This document shows, piece by piece, positions 58,368 through 64,000 of a stretch of DNA of 64,000 nucleotides. A program made the translations under genes and the position numbers. The number at the start of each line of letters is the position of its first letter. Positions within the stretch are counted from its first letter, which is position 1. A model generated the notes under the pieces. It was not told the DNA's origin and ran no database searches. It worked only from the letters and a program-made list of their open reading frames with translations. The stretch is from Bacillus sp. FJAT-42376 (GTDB taxonomy: Bacteria; Bacillota; Bacilli; Bacillales; Bacillaceae), in assembly GCF_003816055.1 (NCBI RefSeq), contig NZ_CP033906.1, forward strand, positions 868,001-932,000, given 5' to 3'.

Positions 58368-59651
58368 CTAGCCCTGAACGTTCAGACCTTTCGCAGATGG
58401 ATTGTCATAGCGCTGAAACATCACATAATAAAGGACAGCACCCGCACAGGCAAGCACGGAAAGGATGATAAACGTCCAATTGTATCCAAACCAGACGGTC
58501 ATCGGGATCGAAAGGGGCGCAATCGTACGGCCAATCGTAAACCGCAGGCTCGCTGCAGCAAAATACTGGCCGCGCATGTCTTCCGGAGCAATTCTTGAGA
58601 TGAAGCTCTGCTGAAGGCCCGCTGTCATCAGCTCGGCAAAGGTAAACAAGGCCATCGCTCCAAGGAATCCGATGGTACTCGACATTTGTCCGAACCAGAG
58701 GATGGATATCGCGTAAAAGACGGAAGACAAAATGAATACATTCCGTTCCCGGTATCTTGTCATCCAACGTGTAACAGAAATCGTGAAAATGGCCACAAGA
58801 AGCCCGTTTTCAGACAGCACAATCCCGAAGGACTGTTCTCCGTTCACTGTCAAATCCCAGCCGGGAAGGTTCCAGATCGTCTCATTTGAAATCATCTCTT
58901 TTATATAAACGGGCATCAGCAAATCAAGCTGCATAAAGGTCTGGGCACCGAGAACCCCTGCAAGGATATAAAGCATAAACGTTTTGTCGCGGAAAATAAC
59001 CCCGTAATCCTTCACTTGGGAGCGAATCGCATGATACCATTTGAACTGTTCCGGCCTGTCGCTTTTTTCCAGAACAAGCGGAGCGGTTTCCCTTGTCCAT
59101 TTAAACAGGATGAAAGCAAGCAGCATACATACCAGGCCTGAAACGACAAGCAGCTCCACCTTGTATTGAACATAAAAAATACTTCCGAGAATCGGTCCAA
59201 GAACAACGGCGATATTTAATGAAGTATAAAAAACGGCAAATACATCACTTCTGTCTTTTTCCGGCACCACATCCGCAATCATCGCCTGGCTCGCAGGCCA
59301 GTAAAGGGCGCCGAACACACCTGCAAGCGCAAAGCAGACAAACGCAATCGAAGGCATATCAACTGCCGGTGAAACGGCGATGCCGAAAACGATAAAGGAA
59401 ATCCCCTGTCCGACAGAGGCAAGCACCATCATTTTCTTCCGCCCAAAACGATCGGCACTGTACCCGCCAAGCAAATTCGCAAAAACTGAAAAAACCTGTG
59501 CCGCTATTAAGAAAAGGCCAGCTGTCTCTTTGCCGAACTCATCTGAAAAATAAATCGCAAGAAAGGGGAAAAACATCCAGAACGTAATATTCATCAGCGC
59601 TTCCCCGAAAAGCCGTACTTTTAAATTCGCATCCCAATCTCTAATTCTCAT
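58368..59651 (-). CDS. MFS multidrug-type transporter
   Basis: A 427-residue protein with twelve membrane helices. The MFS motif GGYSADRFGRKKMM lies between helices 2 and 3, and FGALYWPASQAMIADVVPEKDR in the helix 4-5 loop is shared with Bacillus drug exporters. The substrate is not assignable. It has a moderate site (GGGGTA) before the ATG. No regulator adjoins it. It is divergent from fosB with about 120 bp between. Confidence 0.85.
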   Translation of the reverse strand: MRIRDWDANLKVRLFGEALMNITFWMFFPFLAIYFSDEFGKETAGLFLIAAQVFSVFANLLGGYSADRFGRKKMMVLASVGQGISFIVFGIAVSPAVDMPSIAFVCFALAGVFGALYWPASQAMIADVVPEKDRSDVFAVFYTSLNIAVVLGPILGSIFYVQYKVELLVVSGLVCMLLAFILFKWTRETAPLVLEKSDRPEQFKWYHAIRSQVKDYGVIFRDKTFMLYILAGVLGAQTFMQLDLLMPVYIKEMISNETIWNLPGWDLTVNGEQSFGIVLSENGLLVAIFTISVTRWMTRYRERNVFILSSVFYAISILWFGQMSSTIGFLGAMALFTFAELMTAGLQQSFISRIAPEDMRGQYFAAASLRFTIGRTIAPLSIPMTVWFGYNWTFIILSVLACAGAVLYYVMFQRYDNPSAKGLNVQG

Positions 59652-59773
59652 CGCTGTACTACCCCAATTCCTGTAAAGTCACTTCTTCATCATAACTCGA
59701 AACGGCAGGAACCGGAACTGTTTAAGAGAAATATATCAGGAACGTTCATGTAGAACGGGAAAGGAGCAGAAGG

Positions 59774-60193
59774 ATGAAAATCAACGGTCTTAACCACATG
59801 CTGTTTTCGGTATCCAGCCTGTCCCGTTCCATCTCCTTTTACGAGCAGGTCCTGGGCGCAAAACTGCTGGTAAAAGGAAAAACAACCGCCTATTTTGATC
59901 TCAGCGGAATCTGGCTCGCATTAAATGAAGAATCGGATATTCCAAGAAAGGAAATAAACAGCTCATACACACACATTGCTTTTTCAATAGAAGAAAAGGA
60001 TCTTGGAATGTGGCTTGAGAAACTGGAACGACTGACTGTCCCTGTCCTCCCCGGGCGGGAACGGAACGAAAAAGACAAAAAATCGATCTATTTCACAGAC
60101 CCTGACGGCCATAAATTTGAACTGCACACCGGCACCCTTCAGGACCGGCTGGAGTATTACAGGGCGGAAAAGGATCATATGGAGTTTTTTTAA
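59774..60193 (+). CDS. fosB: FosB-type metallothiol transferase (fosfomycin resistance family)
   Basis: A 139-residue VOC-fold protein. Metal ligands fit FosB: His in NHMLFSVS (residue 7), His in SYTHIAFSI and Glu in HKFELHTGTL. YFTDPDGHKFELH is the family signature. FosB opens the fosfomycin epoxide using bacillithiol in Bacilli. AAAGGAGC precedes the ATG. It is monocistronic; the long satellite array follows. Confidence 0.9.
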   Translation: MKINGLNHMLFSVSSLSRSISFYEQVLGAKLLVKGKTTAYFDLSGIWLALNEESDIPRKEINSSYTHIAFSIEEKDLGMWLEKLERLTVPVLPGRERNEKDKKSIYFTDPDGHKFELHTGTLQDRLEYYRAEKDHMEFF

Positions 60194-60235
60194 GCTTCAT
60201 TTTGGGATTTGGGGCATCGCGTCAGGCAGGGTTTA

Positions 60236-61152
60236 GGATGTGCGGCAGGAAGGTGAGCGGGCTGGAAAAGTTTGAGTTTTGGCAGGAAAAAGGCCTAATT
60301 CGGCAGGAAAATGAAGGCTGGCGGGAAAACGTTCGAGAACGGCCGGAAAAGGAACCGGACCGGCCGGAAAAGTCTGAGCTTTGGCCGGATAAAGGCCGGG
60401 TTCGGCGGGAAAATGGAGTTTGGCGGGAAAACGTTCAAGAACGGTAGGAAAAGGAACCGGGCCGGCCGGAAAAGATTGTGGTTCGGCAGGATATAGGCAT
60501 GATTCGGCGGGAAAATGAAGGTAGGCGGGAAAACGTTCGAGAACGGCAGGAAAAGGAACCGGGCCGGCCGGAAAAGTCCGAGTTTTGGCAGGATAAAGTC
60601 CTGGTTCGGCGGGAAAATGGAGTTTGGCGGGAAAACGTTCGAGAACGGCAGGAAAAGGAACCGGACCGGCCGGAAAAGGAACCGTGCCGGCCGGAAAAGT
60701 CTGAGTTTTGGCCGGAAAAAGGCCGGGTTCGGCGGGAAAATGAAGGTTGGCGGGAAAACATTCGAGAACGGCAGGAAAAGGAACCGGGCCGGCCTGAAAA
60801 GTCTGAGTTTTGGCAGGATAAAGGCCTGGTTCGGCAGGAAAAGGAAGGTAGGCGGGAAAACGTTCGAGAACGGCAGGAAAAGGAACCGTGCCGGCCGGAA
60901 AGTCTGAATTTTGGCCGGAAAAAGGCCGGGTTCGGCAGGAAAATGGAGTTTGGCGGGAAAACGTTCGAGAACGGCAGGAAAAGGAACAGGGCCGGCCGGA
61001 AAAGTCTGAGTTTTGGCAGGAAAAAGGCCGGGTACGGCAGGAAAATGAAGGTTGGCGGGAAAACGTTCGAGAACGGCAGGAAAAGGAACCGGGCCGGCCG
61101 GAAAAGTCTGAATTTTGGCAGGAAAAAGGCCGGGTTCGGCGGGAAAATGGAG
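60236..61152. repeat. Higher-order tandem array: 102 bp units of five ~21 bp monomers
   Basis: The landmark GTTCGAGAACGG recurs at 60331, 60433, 60535, 60637, 60760, 60862, 60963 and 61065: spacing 102 bp except 123 (one extra 21 bp monomer) and 101 (one base lost). Each unit is five monomers of 21, 21, 18, 21 and 21 bp, each ending in GGC(A/C/G)GGAAAA. Frames stay open on both strands because 102 is divisible by three, giving 34-residue repeats, but no start site is credible. I read it as noncoding satellite DNA. Confidence 0.92.
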
Positions 61153-61225
61153 TCCTCCGGAATAGCAGAGTACGACAGGATATCAAGCTTCAAAAATAAC
61201 AAGGCTTCCCCAAAGAGGCTCAACG

Positions 61226-61258
61226 CTAAAATCCCCTCACCGTAAAGCGGGAGGGGAT
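61226..61258 (-). terminator. Terminator of the sodium/solute symporter gene
   Basis: On the minus strand ATCCCCTCCCG pairs with CGGTGAGGGGAT around five bases, followed by TTTT. Confidence 0.7.
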
Positions 61259-61265
61259 AGAGTCA

Positions 61266-63104
61266 TCAAATTTCCTGTTTGCTGCTGTATTTGACGAAGC
61301 TTGGGGTTACTCCATGCGGTACAAGCTTGCCGCGCTTCTTTATATCGTTCAGATTCATCTGCTGTTTTGCTACATAATCGGAATATCGCTTGTTCCAGAA
61401 CTTCACGGACCATACCATGAAGAAGGCTGCAATGGCTGCGACTCCGGCCATGGCGGGCCAGAAATAAGGCGATACGATTGCCTGCTCGTACGCGAGTCCG
61501 ATTGGTGAGAAAACGATGTAGGTCATGGCTACTAAAGCGATTAATAGAACGGAAGTGGACAAAGCATATTTCCATGGCACCATATCGACGGCCGCTCTGG
61601 ATTTAAATTCGAATGGAGTCGACCTCGGTTTCATCCATCCAAAAGCCAGCATGATGGCAATTTCGACTGCAAATAGAATGGCGTAAATGTAGATGAAGTT
61701 GATTTCCCATTTAAATCCGAATAGCTGATCGGTTCCCCAGATAAGCATATAGTACGCGATCACATGGAAAATGATGATGAATTTGCATGCGATGGCCGGT
61801 ACGTATTTGGTCAGTACACCAATCAGGACAATGGCGATAATCGGAACGTTAAAGAATCCGGTGAATTTCCTGATTAAATCCCAGAGTCCATTAGGAGCGT
61901 ACATCAGCAAAGGGGCAATGAATAAGGTGACGAGTGCTAAAAATGTCCCGAACCATTGGCTGACCATGATGAGCCTTTTATCGCTTACCTTCGGATTGAA
62001 TCGTGCTTTGTAGACGTCAAGTGCGAACATCGTGGCTGCACTGTTTAATAAAGAGTTAAAGGAACTGAATACCGCTCCAAGCAAGACGGCAAGGAAAATT
62101 CCTGACAGCCATGTCGGGAGCACTTCCGCAATCAATGTCGGGTAGGCAAGGTCAACTGATTTCAGTGAATCTCCGTACTGGTGGAAGACAATGACACCCG
62201 GGATCATCATGAATAAAGGAATCAGCAGCTTATAGAAACCGGAGATGATGACGCCTTTCTGGCCTTCAGCCAGGTTCTGAGCCCCGAGGGTCCGCTGGAT
62301 GACATATTGATTGGATGCCCAGTAGAACAGATTGGCAATAATCATTCCCGTGAAAATTGTGCCAAATGGAACGGAATCCTGAGGACCGCCTATGGCATTC
62401 AGTTTTTCCGAATGGTTAGTCGTCAGTTCCTTAACTCCGTCAAGGAAATTTCCGCCGCCCAATGCGACAAATCCAAGAATCGGAACGAGTGCCCCGATTA
62501 CGAGCAATCCGATTCCGTTTAACGTATCGGAGATGGCAACGGCCTTTAACCCGCCGAAGATGGCGTAGACGGCACCGATTATTCCAATCCCCCAAACAAC
62601 GACCCAAATGGATTGTTCATAGCTGATTCCGAAAATAGAAGGAACATCAAATAGTTTAAGAACGGCGATGGCCCCGGAGTAAAGCATGGAGGGACTTGTA
62701 ACGAATACATAGCCGAGCATGAAAAGAATGACCGTATATAGCCGAACGCCTTCATCAAAGCGTTTGCTCAAAAATTCAGGAAGGGTGGTGAAATTTCCGC
62801 CGAGGTATTTCGGCAAAAGGTAGAGAGCCATAATAATGATGGGAATCGCTGCGGTTACCTCCCAAGCCATGTTGGTAAGGTTCGTGCGGTAAGCTTGTCC
62901 ATTCAAACCGACAAGCTGCTCAGCGGACAGGTTTGTAAGCAGAAGAGACCCGGCGATAAATGTACCGTTCAAACCCCGTCCCGCAAGAAAATATCCGTCT
63001 GAATCCCCTACGTCATTTTTGGATTTTTTATATGAAATCCAGGCGACGATGCCCATAAAAAGTGCACAAGTTAATAGTGTAAACCAGAGATTTCCCGCAC
63101 TCAT
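61266..63104 (-). CDS. Sodium/solute symporter (SSS family, SglT/YidK-like)
   Basis: A 612-residue protein with about fourteen membrane helices. FLAGRGLNGTFIAGSLLLTNLSAEQLVG is interrupted here as the family opening (residues 40-65), and FSSFNSLLNSAATMFALDVYKA is the conserved sodium-site helix 8/9 region. It is most like the sugar-type YidK/SglT branch; the solute is not certain. AAAGGGGAG precedes the ATG. It stands alone between the satellite array and a 210 bp AT-rich leader. Confidence 0.88.
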   Translation of the reverse strand: MSAGNLWFTLLTCALFMGIVAWISYKKSKNDVGDSDGYFLAGRGLNGTFIAGSLLLTNLSAEQLVGLNGQAYRTNLTNMAWEVTAAIPIIIMALYLLPKYLGGNFTTLPEFLSKRFDEGVRLYTVILFMLGYVFVTSPSMLYSGAIAVLKLFDVPSIFGISYEQSIWVVVWGIGIIGAVYAIFGGLKAVAISDTLNGIGLLVIGALVPILGFVALGGGNFLDGVKELTTNHSEKLNAIGGPQDSVPFGTIFTGMIIANLFYWASNQYVIQRTLGAQNLAEGQKGVIISGFYKLLIPLFMMIPGVIVFHQYGDSLKSVDLAYPTLIAEVLPTWLSGIFLAVLLGAVFSSFNSLLNSAATMFALDVYKARFNPKVSDKRLIMVSQWFGTFLALVTLFIAPLLMYAPNGLWDLIRKFTGFFNVPIIAIVLIGVLTKYVPAIACKFIIIFHVIAYYMLIWGTDQLFGFKWEINFIYIYAILFAVEIAIMLAFGWMKPRSTPFEFKSRAAVDMVPWKYALSTSVLLIALVAMTYIVFSPIGLAYEQAIVSPYFWPAMAGVAAIAAFFMVWSVKFWNKRYSDYVAKQQMNLNDIKKRGKLVPHGVTPSFVKYSSKQEI

Positions 63105-63281
63105 GTTGTTCTCCCCTTTAATAAAAATTCATCTTGCTGCTGTATGCGTACTGGTTAAATAACCAAATCAGAGGAAGTTTAAACGCTAAATATTTATATT
63201 GAAAACATAATTAGTTTAAAAGACTCACAGATTTATGCAGTGGTTTCTATCTGTACAAGGAAAAAGGAATTATTCTAATCT

Positions 63282-63307
63282 AAAAAACCGAACCCGGATG
63301 GATTCGG
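63282..63307 (-). terminator. Terminator of the 124-residue protein gene
   Basis: On the minus strand CCGAATCC pairs with GGGTTCGG around a short loop, followed by six T residues. Confidence 0.75.
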
Positions 63308-63316
63308 CGCTGGATT

Positions 63317-63691
63317 CTATTTTTCTTTTACGACAAGTGCTTTCGAAAGCTTTTGAAGAATACAGCCCTTCAGCTGCTCTCCGGATAAAATACCGAGAGT
63401 GAGAGCTGCATCAATTTTTTCTTTATCCGGTTTTTTCACCGTCCTGATGCAATCCTCCATGCGGAGCTCCTCGAGCCTGGCGACCAGCGTATCATCTGTA
63501 TAAGCCTCAGTGGAACGGATTTGCCGCTGCACCACATAATCTCCAATTTGCGCCTTTCCCTTCTGGTTTTCGCCAAACCGGCCGTCAAAATAAGCATGCA
63601 GCTCTTCCTTCAGCTGCCCCAGTTCGGATTCAAGCTCTTTTATTTGCAGCGAAACAGCCCGGTAGCGAGCGACCTTATTTTCCATACTCAT
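63317..63691 (-). CDS. Uncharacterised 124-residue protein with N-terminal coiled coil
   Basis: Residues 8-38 form a heptad-patterned helix (YRAVSLQIKELESELGQLKE), followed by a small mixed region with GDYVVQRQIRS and a helical C-terminal half containing two Cys residues. The layout recalls short structural or regulatory proteins found in Bacillus and phages, but I do not recognise a family. A GAGGGGGA-type site lies 9 bp before ATG 63691. It has its own terminator. Confidence 0.6.
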   Translation of the reverse strand: MSMENKVARYRAVSLQIKELESELGQLKEELHAYFDGRFGENQKGKAQIGDYVVQRQIRSTEAYTDDTLVARLEELRMEDCIRTVKKPDKEKIDAALTLGILSGEQLKGCILQKLSKALVVKEK

Positions 63692-63840
63692 TAACTTGTC
63701 CCCCTCATGCCTTCTCTTACTAGATTCATATGGCAGTTGATCAGGAAATATGCTGAAAAGAAGAGCCGAAATAGTTCCTTCCTCACCGCCTCTATTGTAA
63801 ATTTCCTGGTTCTGAGCTCCTTTTTTCCTTCACACAAAAA

Positions 63841-63869
63841 TTGAAAAATCATCACAATCCCTTTATGAT
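63841..63869 (+). promoter_or_regulatory. SigA-type promoter for the gene at the right edge
   Basis: TTGAAA (63841-63846) and TATGAT (63864-63869) are 17 bp apart, 52 bp before the start codon. Confidence 0.65.
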
Positions 63870-63920
63870 GAGTTAAAACGAAAGAGGTACGCTGTAGGAA
63901 AACGGTTAGGAGAGATTCTC

Positions 63921-64000
63921 TTGAAAAATTCCTTCCTCATTCTCTGCAGCGTCATACTCACAGGGCTCCTCCTGTCACATGCGGTAAAGGCATATGGAGA
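63921..64000 (+). CDS. Start of a secreted protein (cut by right edge)
   Basis: TTG 63921 follows AGGAGAG at 7 bp and opens a frame running to the window end. The 26 visible residues are a classical signal peptide: KNS, then FLILCSVILTGLLLSHAV as hydrophobic core, then KAYG as probable cleavage region. The mature protein is outside the window, so no function can be given. Confidence 0.6.
   Translation, partial: MKNSFLILCSVILTGLLLSHAVKAYG

Noticed and set aside
60202-61245. Several overlapping frames of 60-317 codons on both strands in the 102 bp array
   Set aside because: The same length artefact: unit length is a multiple of three, composition is extreme, and no start signal or known repeat protein is present.
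1-64000. tRNA, rRNA or prophage genes
   Set aside because: None were recognised in any intergenic space; nearly all gaps are accounted for by terminators, promoters or repeats.

Overview
The window looks like a chromosomal segment of a Bacillus-type firmicute (Bacillaceae). The evidence is strong AGGAGG-type ribosome binding sites, frequent TTG/GTG starts, hairpin-plus-T-run terminators between most transcription units, and a protein set that is individually Bacillus-like: RsbR, KinB, KhtTU, YfiB/YfiC, YfmL/YfmM/YfmR/YfmJ/YfmT, bacterial nitric oxide synthase, FosB, YkkCD and CatE. The species cannot be named from the sequence. I saw no rRNA, tRNA, CRISPR array or prophage.

Layout. 1-6.7 kb: a c-di-GMP phosphodiesterase cut by the left edge, an RsbR-type stressosome protein, a lipoprotein, a split ThrE-type exporter and a BlaI/M56 regulatory pair. 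6.7-9.4 kb: a DoxX + DsbA-like redox pair that carries the same operator as blaI, a YhfC-type membrane protein, then dispersed palindromic repeats. 9.4-14.4 kb: a heterodimeric ABC exporter, a 41-codon reading frame, an XRE regulator and a PfpI/DJ-1 protein. 14.4-20.1 kb: palindromic repeats, the CstA/YbdD pair, a lipase, a KinB-like kinase and a LysM/3D wall protein. 20.1-25.7 kb: acetyltransferase debris, two SDR enzymes, an EamA transporter, and a quinone/catechol module (nitroreductase, CatE, CatR/YodB-like repressor).

25.8-28.1 kb: an accessory island made of two abutting tandem arrays with about 20.5 and 21 bp periods. A complete IS256-family element sits in the last unit of the second array, and an inverted fragment of the IS right end lies on the far side. 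28.1-39 kb: mostly regulator-plus-transporter units (MerR/BmrA-type ABC, AbrB/KhtT/KhtU, MarR/MFS, TetR/SMR pair), plus a SleB-type hydrolase and a second sensor kinase. 39-52.6 kb: a DEAD-box-type helicase, about 0.9 kb of repeats, TopB, two ABC-F proteins, a two-gene B12-binding/STAS unit, an MTHFS-like protein and two oxidoreductases. 52.7-64 kb: an aldehyde dehydrogenase, nitric oxide synthase, an O-antigen-ligase-type protein, acylphosphatase, a thioredoxin-like protein, an MFS transporter, FosB, a 0.9 kb higher-order satellite, a sodium/solute symporter, a small unknown protein, and the start of a secreted protein cut by the right edge.

Taken together this is a genome region of stress sensing, redox and thiol chemistry, and efflux. 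Several regulators have operators that can be read directly in their promoters (BlaI, CatR/YodB-like, MerR, TetR, MarR). The most interesting items are the overlapping B12-binding/STAS gene pair, the BlaI-controlled DoxX/DsbA redox operon, the AbrB-domain gene heading khtTU, and three tandem arrays of unrelated sequence that share a monomer length of about two DNA helical turns.
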